The notes: generated from the sequence alone by a model not told the origin. A DNA stretch of 64,000 nt from Parabacteroides sp. PF5-6 (GCF_029504695.1 NZ_JAQFIN010000015.1:19686-83685), one strand, 5' to 3'. Positions 26,851 to 36,095 are shown, counted from the first letter of the stretch. Program-made: numbers and translations.

Positions 26851-27807
26851 TTAGTTTCCTCCGAAGTGTTTAGGTTTGATATAACTGTTGATCAGCGGGG
26901 TGAATGCATTCATGATAAAGATCGCAAACGACATCCCTTCGGGGTAAGATCCCCAGAGACGGATCACGGACGTCAACAATCCGATCCCAATGCCGTAGAC
27001 AATCATACCCGCCTTGCTCAATGGCGAAGTCACATAGTCGGTAGCCATAAAGATGGCGCCCAACAACAAACCTCCCGAGAGCAGGTGCACCAACGGATTG
27101 GCATACTGCGTCGGATCAACGGCATACATAATGCCGGTGAAGGCAGCTACGGTCGCCAGGATCGACACCGGGATATGCCAGGTGATGATCTTACGCCACA
27201 ACATGAAAAGAAGTCCCAGAACGAGGGCAATAGCGCCCACCTCCCCGAGGCTTCCCGCCCGGTCGCCCGTCAGCATTTGCACATAAGAAGGCAACTCAGC
27301 CCCGGTACCGTCTTTGATCAACGTCAGGATAGTCGCTCCCGTTTCCACATCGGTATAGTTCATCGACATCACTTCGGGCACCGGCCAGGTAGTCATCTGC
27401 GCCGGGAAAGAGATCAACAGGAAGATACGTCCGACCAATGCCGGATTGAAAATGTTATTACCCAATCCTCCGAACGACATCTTGCCGATGCCGATCGCCA
27501 CCAGGGCGCCGATCACGATAATCCATACCGGCAGGTTCGAAGGTAGGTTGAAAGCCAACAGGACTCCCGTCAGGATGGCTGATCCGTCCCAGAGTGTCGG
27601 TTCTTTCTTCATCAGGAACTTCTGGATCAGAAACTCAAACAACAGGCAGGAAGCCACCGACACCAACGTGACGACCAGGGCGCCCAACCCAAAGAAGTAG
27701 AGAGATACCAGGAACGCCGGAATCAGCGCGATCAGTACTCCGTACATATTCTTACTTATGCTGTCCCCACTGTGTATATGGGGCGAAGGCGATACATATA
27801 GATTCAT
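26851..27807 (-). CDS. rnfD: Electron transport complex subunit RnfD
   Basis: 318 residues, about nine membrane helices. MNLYVSPSPHIHSGDSISKN is the typical start. ETGATILTLI carries the flavinylated Thr of RnfD; FGGLGNNIFNPALVGRIF is a conserved helix pair. One base separates it from rnfG. The start codon is preceded by three 7-nt words (AATTATG, AATTATG, AATGATG). Confidence 0.95.
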   Translation of the reverse strand: MNLYVSPSPHIHSGDSISKNMYGVLIALIPAFLVSLYFFGLGALVVTLVSVASCLLFEFLIQKFLMKKEPTLWDGSAILTGVLLAFNLPSNLPVWIIVIGALVAIGIGKMSFGGLGNNIFNPALVGRIFLLISFPAQMTTWPVPEVMSMNYTDVETGATILTLIKDGTGAELPSYVQMLTGDRAGSLGEVGAIALVLGLLFMLWRKIITWHIPVSILATVAAFTGIMYAVDPTQYANPLVHLLSGGLLLGAIFMATDYVTSPLSKAGMIVYGIGIGLLTSVIRLWGSYPEGMSFAIFIMNAFTPLINSYIKPKHFGGN

Positions 27808-27810
27808 TAG

Positions 27811-27871
27811 AATTATGAATTATGAATGATGAGATTTGTTCTCAATTATCAATTATCAATTATCAATTATC
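27811..27871. repeat. Two 7-nt arrays filling the rnfC-rnfD gap
   Basis: AATTATC occurs four times at 27844-27871, ending two bases from the rnfC stop codon. AATTATG, AATTATG and AATGATG at 27811-27831 begin three bases upstream of the rnfD start. The two arrays differ in word but not in pitch. Confidence 0.9.
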
Positions 27872-27873
27872 GA

Positions 27874-29205
27874 TCACGCCTTGCGTGATCGTATGATTCC
27901 CATGACTTTTCCTTTTCCCAACCGGATATAATCCAGAAGCGGACGGTTAGCGGGGCAGGTATAGGTGCACGAACCGCACTCGATGCAGTCGGTGATATGG
28001 TTTTTCTCCGCCAGTTCCCAGTTGGTGAACTCGGTCGCCGTCATCAGTGTGGTCGGGTTGATCCCCATCGGGCATACATTGACACATTTGGCGCAACGGA
28101 TACAGTCCATCATCGGCTTGCGGCGGGCTTCCTCTTCGGAGAGGATCAGTACACCTGAGCTTCCTTTGGCCACGGGCACGTCGGTGCTGATCAACGCTTT
28201 GCCCATCATCGGTCCGCCACCGATGATCTTACCTGTGCCTTCGGGCAGTCCGCCGGCGGCATCGATCAGTTTCTGGATCGGTGTGCCGATGCGTACGCGG
28301 AAGTTGGAGGCATTGGTCACGGCTTTGCCCGTAACGGTCACAATGCGTTCGATCAGGGGTTTGTTTTTCATCACCGCCTCGTAGACAGCAAAGGCAGTCC
28401 CGACATTTTGCACCACCGCTCCGACGGAGATCGGTAGGGCTCCGCTCTTGACCTGGCGGCGGATGATCGAATCGATCAGTTGCTTCTCGCCTCCCTGCGG
28501 ATATTGGGTCTTCAGTGCCATCACTTCGATGCCTTTATAGTTGGCTGCCAACCGTTGCAGGTGGCTGATGGCGTCTTTTTTATTGTTCTCGATACCGATC
28601 ACCGCCTTGGTCACGTGAATGGCTTTCATCAACAGGCTGGTGCCGGTCAGTACTTCTTCTCCTTTTTCGAGCATCAACGTATGGTCGGCGGTAAGATAGG
28701 GCTCACACTCGGCAGCATTGATGATCAATATCTCCGCCTTGCTTCCCGGAGGAGGCGTGAGCTTCACCTGCGTCGGGAAGGTAGCCCCGCCCAAGCCGAC
28801 GATGCCGGCTTCGGTGATGCGTTGAATGATTTGTTCGGCGGTAACGGCTTTCTCGCGGACGAAGGTCTCCGTCCGGTCGATGGATTCTTCCCATTCGTCG
28901 CCCTCTACATCGATAAAGATAGCGGGTCGACGGTAGCCACTGGCATCGAGGGCGTCGTCGATCTTACTGACCTTGCCCGATACGGAGGAGTGGATATTGG
29001 CGGAAACAAACCCGTTGGCTTTGCCTACCAGACTGCCTACGCGTACGGGGTCGCCTTTCTTGACGACCGCTGCGGCAGGCGCGCCGATATGTTGGCTGAG
29101 CGGGATGATCACCTGCTCGGGCGGAGCCAGCGGCGTGATCTTCTTGCCGGCCGACAGTTTGTTTTCAGGGGGATGTATACCGCCGATGCGAAATGTCTTA
29201 AGCAT
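27874..29205 (-). CDS. rnfC: Electron transport complex subunit RnfC
   Basis: 443 residues, the NADH/FMN and iron-sulfur subunit. The nucleotide-binding GIVGLGGATFPTQVKL and the NAAECEPYLTADH segment lie in the middle, and two [4Fe-4S] motifs, CIRCAKCVNVCP and CIECGSCTYTCP, near the C-terminus. It is membrane-associated on the cytoplasmic side. Two bases separate it from rnfB. Confidence 0.96.
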   Translation of the reverse strand: MLKTFRIGGIHPPENKLSAGKKITPLAPPEQVIIPLSQHIGAPAAAVVKKGDPVRVGSLVGKANGFVSANIHSSVSGKVSKIDDALDASGYRRPAIFIDVEGDEWEESIDRTETFVREKAVTAEQIIQRITEAGIVGLGGATFPTQVKLTPPPGSKAEILIINAAECEPYLTADHTLMLEKGEEVLTGTSLLMKAIHVTKAVIGIENNKKDAISHLQRLAANYKGIEVMALKTQYPQGGEKQLIDSIIRRQVKSGALPISVGAVVQNVGTAFAVYEAVMKNKPLIERIVTVTGKAVTNASNFRVRIGTPIQKLIDAAGGLPEGTGKIIGGGPMMGKALISTDVPVAKGSSGVLILSEEEARRKPMMDCIRCAKCVNVCPMGINPTTLMTATEFTNWELAEKNHITDCIECGSCTYTCPANRPLLDYIRLGKGKVMGIIRSRKA

Positions 29206-29206
29206 A

Positions 29207-30073
29207 CTATTCTGTTTTATTTGTGTTTTCTGTTGCAGTCTCTACAGCTTTCTCCTTGCGCGGAGGGAAGTTGGTCTCCAGGATGGCTCCTGTCGGACAT
29301 ACCGGGGCGCATTTACGGCACAAGCGGCATTTGTTGTAGTCGATATACGCCAGGTTGTTCTCGATCGTGATGGCGTCGAACGCACACTCCTTGGCACATT
29401 TGCCACAGCCGATGCAGGCGTTGGCACAGGCTTTACGGGCTACACCGCCTTTGTCTTTGTTGATGCAGCTGACAAATACCCGGCGCGACTTCGGTCCTTT
29501 CTTACGCAGTTCGATGATCTTGCGCGGACAAGCTTTGACGCACAGGCCACACGAGGTGCATTTGTCGTCGTCGACCTCCGGAAGGCCCGTCTGCGGATTG
29601 ATATGGATCGCATCGAAGGCACAGACGGTCACACAGTCGCCAAAGCCGAAGCAACCATACGAACAACCCGTCTCGCCCATATACAGGCTGGAGGCTACCG
29701 AACAGTTGCGTGCTCCGTCGTAACGGTTGGTTTTCGGACGGGCGTCGCAGTTGCCGTTGCAACGGACAACAGCGACCATCGGCTCGGCCGTTCCGGCATC
29801 CTTGCCCAGGATGGTCGATACCTGCGCCATCGTAGCAGCGCCTCCAACGGGACAGTTCAAGCCGTCCATCGTGTCGGATTTGACACAAGCCGTCGCGAAT
29901 CCCGAGCAACCGGGATAGCCACAGGCACCACAATTGGCACCGGGTAATACTTCCTGTACCTGACCGATACGGGGATCTTCATAGACCTCGAACTTCTTTG
30001 AAGCGGCATAAAGGAACAAAGCGCCGACAGCGCCTATCACGCCCAGGGAAATAACAGCAATTAATATCATCAT
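29207..30073 (-). CDS. rnfB: Electron transport complex subunit RnfB, long form
   Basis: 288 residues, about 100 longer than the E. coli protein. One N-terminal helix anchors it; then CGACGYPGCSGFATAC forms the membrane-proximal cluster. A Cys-rich insert (GCSYGCFGFGDCVTVCAFDA) is followed by CTSCGLCVKACP, CIGCGKCAKECAF and CRLCRKCAPVCP, so several [4Fe-4S] clusters are expected. RnfB passes electrons from ferredoxin. The first codon is ATG ATG; its start overlaps the rseC stop. Confidence 0.95.
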   Translation of the reverse strand: MMILIAVISLGVIGAVGALFLYAASKKFEVYEDPRIGQVQEVLPGANCGACGYPGCSGFATACVKSDTMDGLNCPVGGAATMAQVSTILGKDAGTAEPMVAVVRCNGNCDARPKTNRYDGARNCSVASSLYMGETGCSYGCFGFGDCVTVCAFDAIHINPQTGLPEVDDDKCTSCGLCVKACPRKIIELRKKGPKSRRVFVSCINKDKGGVARKACANACIGCGKCAKECAFDAITIENNLAYIDYNKCRLCRKCAPVCPTGAILETNFPPRKEKAVETATENTNKTE

Positions 30074-30495
30074 AAGTTGTTTTCTTGTTTCTCAAGTGTG
30101 AACACGAATTTTCTCTTCAGTCTCTCGCGCATAAGATATACTATTACATAATAAGGGATCAAGCCGATCAAGCCCATTATGGCGCTAACGGGTTCGCTCC
30201 ATCCCCACGCAATGCCTGTGGCCACCAGGGCAATCACCCACACGATGGGCAGGGCGAAAGCGATCACTACCGCTTGCAGCCCCAAAGCGGTCTGTCCGCA
30301 GATGACGACCTCTTCTTTTTCTTTGAACCGTCCCGAATGGTCGGTCACCTCCACCGTCTTGACTTTACTATCCGAAGCCGAACACATCCCACGGGCATGG
30401 CACCCGGCGCAGGCCGACTGTTGGAGGATACGGACGTAGACAGTGCCCCCTTCGATGCGCTCAATGATTCCGTTGTGACGTATGTTTTCTTTCAT
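30070..30495 (-). CDS. rseC: RseC/SoxR-reducing system protein
   Basis: 141 residues from MKENIRHNGIIERIEGGTVY. A cytoplasmic N-terminal barrel holds the Cys motif ACAGCHARGMC, then two membrane helices (about 78-96 and 102-120). An in-frame ATG at 30513 would add six residues, but the promoter leaves only about ten bases before it, so 30495 is preferred. RseC leads the rnf operon in many Bacteroidota and clostridia and probably serves Rnf assembly or redox control; it overlaps rnfB by four bases. Confidence 0.88.
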   Translation of the reverse strand: MKENIRHNGIIERIEGGTVYVRILQQSACAGCHARGMCSASDSKVKTVEVTDHSGRFKEKEEVVICGQTALGLQAVVIAFALPIVWVIALVATGIAWGWSEPVSAIMGLIGLIPYYVIVYLMRERLKRKFVFTLEKQENNL

Positions 30496-30526
30496 GGTTT
30501 GTAAACTCGACATTGCAAAACCAGGG

Positions 30527-30534
30527 CAAAAGTA
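30527..30534 (-). promoter_or_regulatory. -7 promoter element for the rseC-rnf operon
   Basis: Minus-strand TACTTTTG matches TAnnTTTG; leader to the 30495 start is about 28 bases. It decides between the two candidate starts of rseC. Confidence 0.6.
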
Positions 30535-30582
30535 AATATTATTTACGGAATATGTACAGATTAACAAAGATTAGTACACAAT

Positions 30583-32130
30583 TTACCACTTATAATTGAA
30601 GCCGAAGCTCATCAATTCGTTCACCTGGAAGAAGCTGTCGAAGTCTTCATTCTTGGTCACCCCATCGTCGTAGCGCAGGTGCAGGTAGATCCGGGTCGAG
30701 AAAAACCGGCTGATAGCCATCGTCAGTGTATTCTCGAACTCGCCCACCACCCGGTCGTAGCTGGTGAAGTAGTAGAAGCGCGATTGCCAGCTCACGTTGC
30801 GGTTGAACTGCACGGTCAGGTCTGTCCGCACCGTCGAACCGATCTGGCTCAGGCGTGTCTTGTACTTGCCGGTCTCCTCATCGATCTTAAACCCGTGGCG
30901 TCCCAGGTCGATATCGTCTTTGATACTGTGCATATACGTATAAGAGATCGGCGCCAGGTTGAGCGTCAACTTCAGTTTCTTGTGTTTGTCGGTGAATTTC
31001 TTGTCCAACTGGTACTTCATCCCCAAGCCGAGGTTGATGCTGAACGGGGCCAGGAGCGAAGCCTGCACCAACTCGGTATTCTCTTTGTAGTTCTTCATCA
31101 ATTGGGTCTTAAACTCGCCGTCGAACGTATAATACCATTTGTTGAACGCCTGCAAACCGAAGTTCGAGTGCAATCGCAAGAGGTCGTCCCCGATCTTGTA
31201 GTCGTGCAATGTATCCTTGGGCGCGTTGTAGGCGCTGATCTTGAGTTCCATCAGGTTGGTCCACTGCACCTTGTCTTTTTTATAGTCGTATTTGATGGCA
31301 TGTTTGGTGAACAGGTTCAGGTTACTGCTCCCCCCTTTATGCCAGTTGGGCGATACGTAGTTTTGCGAGAACTGGATCGCACTTTCGAAGGCCGATTGCC
31401 AGTAGAGCCGATCGGGGATAAAGCGGATCGGCACGGCTTCGACATCTTCCACCTTCGCTTCGCTCTTGACCACGATCGGTGCCGCTTCGTAGCGTTCGCG
31501 GATATCGACCGTAATGGGCACCGGCGCGATGATATCGTCGGGCAGGTCTTTCATCGAGTAGCGGAACAGGGTCGGATGCTGGTCGGCCATATAGCGATAG
31601 AGCTCCTGCTCCTGTTGTTTCTTGGCGGCGTAATGGGGCATCACCTCCACGTGTGGCATCAGGCCGTCGAGCGGTCCCTCGGTGAGGTAGAAATCCGGAT
31701 CGTAATACGGTCCTTCATACCGGTTCTCCCCCTGGAAGATCAATGGCAGGAAGATCGGGTTGACGATCACTGTGTCTTTGAACGTCATGTGGTGGTCGAA
31801 ATACAAAGAAGCATCCATCGCGGTGCGCACCAAAGCGAGCGCTTCCGCCGGCAGTTCGATCTTGTCTTTGTTGATAAACCGCAGGATCGTGTTCCCGCGC
31901 GGTACCGGCCGTGCATACGTCCGGTTCTGTTTCTCGAACTGTGCGCGCAGCCCACCGATGGCATCGAGATCCTCTTCGTCCAGTTGGACCGGCGGGATCG
32001 TATCCGGCGCTGTCGCCGATTGCCGGTTGTCGCGCAGGATCGAAAGGGTAGAGGTCTTGTCTTCCTGCGCTTGGGCAACAAAGACTCCTCCTATGCATAT
32101 CATCGATAATAGCAAAAATAAACGTCTCAT
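30583..32130 (-). CDS. DUF3078 outer-membrane protein
   Basis: 515 residues with a cleavable signal peptide (about 1-21, ending AQAQ). The C-terminal half carries NWHKGGSSNLNLF, the hallmark of DUF3078, followed by alternating beta strands (KVQWTNLMELKISAYN, YYTFDGEFKTQL, KLKLTLNLAPISYTY) and a terminal strand FGFNYKW ending in an aromatic residue, as in outer-membrane barrels. The N-terminal 200 residues are family-specific. Substrate or partner unknown. It is convergent with nothing and transcribed alone. Confidence 0.85.
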   Translation of the reverse strand: MRRLFLLLSMICIGGVFVAQAQEDKTSTLSILRDNRQSATAPDTIPPVQLDEEDLDAIGGLRAQFEKQNRTYARPVPRGNTILRFINKDKIELPAEALALVRTAMDASLYFDHHMTFKDTVIVNPIFLPLIFQGENRYEGPYYDPDFYLTEGPLDGLMPHVEVMPHYAAKKQQEQELYRYMADQHPTLFRYSMKDLPDDIIAPVPITVDIRERYEAAPIVVKSEAKVEDVEAVPIRFIPDRLYWQSAFESAIQFSQNYVSPNWHKGGSSNLNLFTKHAIKYDYKKDKVQWTNLMELKISAYNAPKDTLHDYKIGDDLLRLHSNFGLQAFNKWYYTFDGEFKTQLMKNYKENTELVQASLLAPFSINLGLGMKYQLDKKFTDKHKKLKLTLNLAPISYTYMHSIKDDIDLGRHGFKIDEETGKYKTRLSQIGSTVRTDLTVQFNRNVSWQSRFYYFTSYDRVVGEFENTLTMAISRFFSTRIYLHLRYDDGVTKNEDFDSFFQVNELMSFGFNYKW

Positions 32131-32168
32131 CTCTCCTTATTTTTCAATCTCTAAGCTTTGTTAAACGG

Positions 32169-32176
32169 CAAAATTA
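32169..32176 (-). promoter_or_regulatory. -7 promoter element for the DUF3078 gene
   Basis: Minus-strand TAATTTTG fits TAnnTTTG, about 35 bases before the start codon. Confidence 0.5.
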
Positions 32177-32309
32177 CCTAAAAAGTATGAAACAAGCCCT
32201 ATATTTGACAAACCTTTATACAACTTTATGCCCTTCGCCGTCCGGCAGCAATTCCGTTCACCGGACCGGCAGTGATAAGCCCCTCGCGCTTGGAGGTGGA
32301 GGAAGAATT

Positions 32310-32556
32310 CCCCGGGGGGAGGAGATTTACCACCCCTCAGGGGCGGTAAAAAGAGGTGTTTTCCACCCCTCAGGGGCGGAAAAAAGACATCTTCAGGGGC
32401 GGAAAAATTACCACCCCTCAGGGGCGGAAAAAAAGAGTAAAAAGTGAGGAAAAATACATGCACCCCGGGGGAAAGTTCCCCGGGGGGGGCGGGGAACTTT
32501 TCCCCGGGGAAGCAGAGGAAAAGTTCCCCGGGGGGGTAGGGGAAGATTCCCCGGGT
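32310..32556. repeat. Arrays of CCCCTCAGGGG and CCCCGGGG words
   Basis: CCCCTCAGGGG occurs at 32333, 32366 and 32414, with a broken word (CATCTTCAGGGG) between the second and last. CCCCGGGG occurs at 32310, 32463, 32478, 32502 and 32526, with a variant at 32549. The later words are spaced 23-24 bases. This block lies in the 930-base divergent gap between the DUF3078 gene and the tolC-like gene; no gene was recognised in it. Confidence 0.85.
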
Positions 32557-32837
32557 GAGGTAGAAGAAGTTGAATCGGGAACGGACGAAGCCGCAAAGCC
32601 ATCTACGTCTTCCTTAAGCCCCTTAATCCCCTTTAAAACCTTAATCCCCTTAAAAAATCCCTTACCCCCTTAATCTCCTTACTCTGCCAACCTAGCCACC
32701 CCTTTTCCTTACTTCCTTAAAAAAAGGGAGGAAAGAGGAAAATAACCTATAAGAAGTCCCCTTTTTCCCTTTTCCCTCCTATTCTTTAGAAAGTTTATTT
32801 TTCGATTGGCAAGGTTGGCATTGGCAAAAACCCTGCC

Positions 32838-32930
32838 GGCCTTTTCGGAAACTCCGGCGGCCTTTTCGGAAACCCTGCCGGCCTTTTCGGAAACTCCGGC
32901 GGCCTTTTCGGAAATCCCTGCCGGCCTTTA
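32838..32930. repeat. Five-word GGCC array, 21-nt pitch (copy 1)
   Basis: GGCC occurs at 32838, 32859, 32880, 32901 and 32923. Units alternate between GGCCTTTTCGGAAACTCCGG and GGCCTTTTCGGAAACCCTGC forms. The pitch is exactly 21 except for one inserted T before the last word. Confidence 0.92.
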
Positions 32931-32960
32931 GGAAGAAATCCCCTCAAAAACGGACAGAGT

Positions 32961-32998
32961 GTTCGTTTCCGAACAGTGGATCGAAGGAGGATCGTTCG
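32961..32998 (+). promoter_or_regulatory. Candidate activator-binding site upstream of the sigma-54 promoter
   Basis: GTTCG-TTTC-CGAAC at 32961-32974 is a perfect inverted repeat, and another GTTCG follows at 32994-32998. They lie about 50-85 bases before the expected transcription start, the usual distance for an NtrC-type activator site. Confidence 0.55.
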
Positions 32999-33020
32999 GG
33001 ATATCAGGAGGTTAGGTTTG

Positions 33021-33036
33021 TGGCACGGGTTTTGCC
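33021..33036 (+). promoter_or_regulatory. Sigma-54 promoter for the tolC-like gene
   Basis: TGGCACGGGTTTTGCC fits the -24/-12 consensus TGGCACG-N4-TTGC exactly. The start codon lies 22 bases after it, so the leader is about ten bases. A sigma-54 activator gene follows the tolC-like gene. Confidence 0.85.
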
Positions 33037-33057
33037 TCGGGAGAGGAAAAATAACAG

Positions 33058-34548
33058 ATGAAGATGAAAAGGATATATCTATTGCTGGCCGTAGGGCTGT
33101 TTTTGTGGGGCGAAGGCAAGGCACAGAACGAGACACCGGTGGTCGACCTGTCGTTGCCCGAGGCGATCCGGTTGGCACAGTTGCAGTCGGTGGATGCTGC
33201 GGTGGCGCTCAATGAGTTGAAAACGGCTTACTGGGAGTATCGCACCCATCGCGCCGATCAGTTGCCGGAGGTGACCTTCAGCGGCAGCCTGCCCAATTAC
33301 TACCAGCGGTACAATAAGTACCAGAAGGAAGATGGCTCGTACACGTTCGTGAAGAATAACTCGCTGGAGCTGAACGGGGAGTTGTCGGTCAAACAGAATA
33401 TCGCGCTGACCGGCGGGCAGATCGCGTTGAACTCCGACCTGTCGTTCACCCGCCAACTGGGTACCGGCGCTTTCAATGAGTATATGAGTGTGCCTATCGG
33501 GCTGACGCTGACGCAGCCGATCTTCGGCACGAACCACCAGAAATGGCGTCGTCGGATCGAGCCGGTGCGCTACAAGGAGGCCAAAGCGGCCTATATGGAG
33601 AGCGTAGAGGAGGTGACGATCCGCACGATCAACTATTTCTTCAACCTGTTGCAGGCGCAGGAGACCTTGCGCAACGCGGGGCAGAACCTCGAGAACGCCC
33701 ACAAGCTCTACGATATCGCCATCGCCAAACGGCAGATCGGGCATATCTCGGAGATGGAGCTGATGCGCCTCAAGCAGTCGGCCCTGCAGGCCGAGTCGGC
33801 GCATACGGCGGCGCAGTCGAACCTCAACGCCCAGATGTTTCAGCTACGCGCTTTCCTGGGGTTGAGCGAACAGGAGACGATCCAGCCGCTCGTGCCCGAG
33901 TTTGCCCCCAGCCTGTCGCTCGATTACAAAGAGGTCTTGGAGATGGCCCTGGAGAATAATGCGTTTGCCAAGAATATCCTGCGCCGGCAGATGGAGGCGG
34001 AATACAATGTGGCGACCGCCAAAGGCAATCAGCGCTCGATCGAGCTGTTTGCTTCGATCGGTTACACGGGCAAAGACCAGGCGATGCGGGGGGCTTACCG
34101 CGACCTGATGGACAACCAGATCGTCGAGGTGGGCGTCACCATCCCTTTGCTCGACTGGGGCAAACGGAAAGGACAAGTCAAGGTGGCCGAGTCGAACCGC
34201 GACGTGGTGCTCTCGCGTATCCGCCAGGAGCAGATGCATTTCAACCAGAACATCTACCTCTGGGTGGAACGTTTCAACAACCAGGCGGAACAGCTTCGCA
34301 TCGCGGCCGAGGTGGACCAGCTGGCGGAGAAGAGATACCAGACGTCGATCGAGACCTTTATGGTGGGTAAGATCAGTATCCTCGATCTCAACGATGCCCA
34401 GAACTCAAAGGATAACGCCCGGGCACAACATATCTCCGAGCTCTACTATTTCTGGAATTACTACTACAATATCCGTAGCCTGACGCTCTACGACTTCTTT
34501 AACCGGCGGACACTGGATGCTGATTTTGAAGCGTTGGTACGAAATTAA
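33058..34548 (+). CDS. TolC-family outer-membrane efflux protein
   Basis: 496 residues with a signal peptide (about 3-22, ending GKAQ). It has the internal duplication of TolC proteins: helical coiled-coil stretches around 150-260 and 360-450, and barrel strands between. VPLLDWGKRKGQVKVAES is the typical second-repeat motif; its first-repeat counterpart is LTLTQPIFGTN. It would form the outer-membrane duct of a tripartite pump. No membrane-fusion or inner-membrane pump gene is adjacent, which is unusual for a TolC gene with its own regulators; the partners must be elsewhere. Confidence 0.9.
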   Translation: MKMKRIYLLLAVGLFLWGEGKAQNETPVVDLSLPEAIRLAQLQSVDAAVALNELKTAYWEYRTHRADQLPEVTFSGSLPNYYQRYNKYQKEDGSYTFVKNNSLELNGELSVKQNIALTGGQIALNSDLSFTRQLGTGAFNEYMSVPIGLTLTQPIFGTNHQKWRRRIEPVRYKEAKAAYMESVEEVTIRTINYFFNLLQAQETLRNAGQNLENAHKLYDIAIAKRQIGHISEMELMRLKQSALQAESAHTAAQSNLNAQMFQLRAFLGLSEQETIQPLVPEFAPSLSLDYKEVLEMALENNAFAKNILRRQMEAEYNVATAKGNQRSIELFASIGYTGKDQAMRGAYRDLMDNQIVEVGVTIPLLDWGKRKGQVKVAESNRDVVLSRIRQEQMHFNQNIYLWVERFNNQAEQLRIAAEVDQLAEKRYQTSIETFMVGKISILDLNDAQNSKDNARAQHISELYYFWNYYYNIRSLTLYDFFNRRTLDADFEALVRN

Positions 34549-34561
34549 AGAAAGAAACACG

Positions 34562-34569
34562 TATATTTG
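34562..34569 (+). promoter_or_regulatory. -7 promoter element for the response regulator
   Basis: TATATTTG lies 14 bases after the tolC-like stop and 20 before the regulator start, so the regulator can be made independently of the sigma-54 promoter. Confidence 0.5.
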
Positions 34570-34588
34570 ATTCCAAATTGAATCGCTT

Positions 34589-35962
34589 ATGATATTGATT
34601 GTCGACGACGATGCGGTGGTGCGTTCCTCGCTCACCTTCCTGTTAAAGCGGGCGGGTTATGCCCCGGAGGCGGTCGGCGGGCCCCGGGAGGCAATGACCG
34701 TGGTGCGCCAGACGGCTCCCCAACTGATCCTCTTGGATATGAATTTCACGCTGACGACCACCGGAGAGGAGGGTATTCAGTTGCTCCGACAGATCAAGGT
34801 GTTCCGCCCCGAGGTGCCCGTGATCCTGATGACCGCCTGGGGCTCGATCCAGCTGGCGGTGCAGGGCATGCAGGCGGGAGCTTTCGATTTTATCACCAAG
34901 CCGTGGAACAACCTCATACTGTTGAACACCATCCGCACGGCGCTCGAATTGTCCGAGCAGCAGAAAGAGGAACAGAAACCGCTCGAGCGGCTGCAAGGCA
35001 GTGTGTTTCCCTTCGATAAGATCATCGGACAGAGTCCGGCATTGCTCAACGTATTGGGCACCGTGGCGCGCATCGCTCCCACGAACGCCTCGGTATTGAT
35101 CACCGGCGAGAGCGGTACGGGCAAAGAACTGATTGCCGAGGCGATCCATACCTATAGCCCGCGCGCGGCCGAAGCGTTCGTCAAGGTCAACCTCGGCGGG
35201 CTTTCGCAGAGCCTGTTCGAGAGCGAGATGTTCGGGCATAAGAAAGGAGCTTTTACCGACGCGTATATCGACCGTACAGGGCGTTTCGAGCTGGCCGACA
35301 GGGGAACCATCTTCCTCGACGAGATCGGCGATCTGGAGCTCTCCTGTCAGGTCAAACTATTGCGCGTATTGCAAGACCAGACGTTCGAAGTCTTGGGCGA
35401 TAGCCGCGCGCGTAAGGTGGATGTCCGGGTGGTGAGCGCCACCAATCGCGACCTGCGTGAGCTGGTGGCTCAACGGCTCTTCCGCGAGGACCTGTTCTAT
35501 CGCATCAACCTGATCACCGTGCATCTGCCCCCGTTGCGCGAGCGACGGGAGGATATCCCGCTCCTGGCACGGCACTTCGCGCAAAAACAATGCGAAGTCA
35601 ACGGCCTGCCGCGGGTCGAGTTTGCCGCCGACGCGCTGGCGTACCTGCAGAAGCTGCCTTTCCCGGGCAATATCCGCGAATTGAAGAACCTGGTCGAACG
35701 CACCCTCTTGGTCTGTGGCAAGCCTGTCTTGCAAGCCTCCGACTTCCGGGCGCAAGCCGAAGAGCGGACCGATCCTTCGCCTTCGCCCCATGCCCCCCTC
35801 TCGGGATTGACCCTCGACGAGATCGAACGACAGACGATCCTGCAAGCCCTCGACACCCACAAAGGTAACCTCTCGCATGTCGCCTCCGCCCTGGGCATCA
35901 GCCGTGCCGCCCTCTACCGACGACTGGAGAAGTATGGATTGAAGGTAGGAGACAAATTCTAA
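34589..35962 (+). CDS. Sigma-54-dependent response regulator (NtrC/NtrX type)
   Basis: 457 residues. The receiver domain (1-125) has the acidic pair in MILIVDDDAV, phosphorylation site in LILLDMNF and a conserved Lys in ITKPW. The AAA+ domain (about 145-380) has Walker A GESGTGKE, the sigma-54-contacting GAFTDA loop, Walker B TIFLDEIGD and the arginine-finger region. A Fis-type helix-turn-helix ends the protein (SHVASALGISRAALYRRLEKYG). It should activate the tolC-like gene through the sigma-54 promoter just upstream. Genes for a kinase follow 130 bases later. Confidence 0.95.
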   Translation: MILIVDDDAVVRSSLTFLLKRAGYAPEAVGGPREAMTVVRQTAPQLILLDMNFTLTTTGEEGIQLLRQIKVFRPEVPVILMTAWGSIQLAVQGMQAGAFDFITKPWNNLILLNTIRTALELSEQQKEEQKPLERLQGSVFPFDKIIGQSPALLNVLGTVARIAPTNASVLITGESGTGKELIAEAIHTYSPRAAEAFVKVNLGGLSQSLFESEMFGHKKGAFTDAYIDRTGRFELADRGTIFLDEIGDLELSCQVKLLRVLQDQTFEVLGDSRARKVDVRVVSATNRDLRELVAQRLFREDLFYRINLITVHLPPLRERREDIPLLARHFAQKQCEVNGLPRVEFAADALAYLQKLPFPGNIRELKNLVERTLLVCGKPVLQASDFRAQAEERTDPSPSPHAPLSGLTLDEIERQTILQALDTHKGNLSHVASALGISRAALYRRLEKYGLKVGDKF

Positions 35963-35988
35963 TGATTAATGATTAATGATTAATGATT
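35961..35988. repeat. Four-fold 7-nt array at the regulator stop codon
   Basis: AATGATT is repeated four times, the first copy sharing its bases with the TAA stop at 35960-35962. Confidence 0.9.
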
Positions 35989-36018
35989 AATTCAGAAGAG
36001 AGAAGAGAGAAGATAGAA

Positions 36019-36090
36019 GTTCTTATGAGTTCTTATGAGTTCCTATGAATTCCTATGAGTTCCTAAGAATTCCTAAGGCTCCTAAAAAAT
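36019..36090. repeat. 10-nt word array before the histidine kinase
   Basis: Words TCTTATGAGT, TCCTATGAAT and TCCTAAGAAT succeed each other every ten bases and stop about six bases before the kinase start codon. The word family is the one seen at 23528 and 37400. Confidence 0.9.
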
Positions 36091-36095
36091 ACACC

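Noticed and set aside
32200..32207. Plus-strand TATATTTG promoter-like site
   Set aside because: Nothing gene-like follows; the next gene, tolC-like, is 850 bases away and has its own sigma-54 promoter.
32838..32930. CRISPR-like 21-nt GGCC arrays
   Set aside because: The whole unit is repeated with no variable spacers, and units alternate in only two forms.
36045..36095. Upstream start for the membrane histidine kinase
   Set aside because: The extra residues are the translation of a 10-nt word array; ATG at 36096 directly precedes the first membrane helix.
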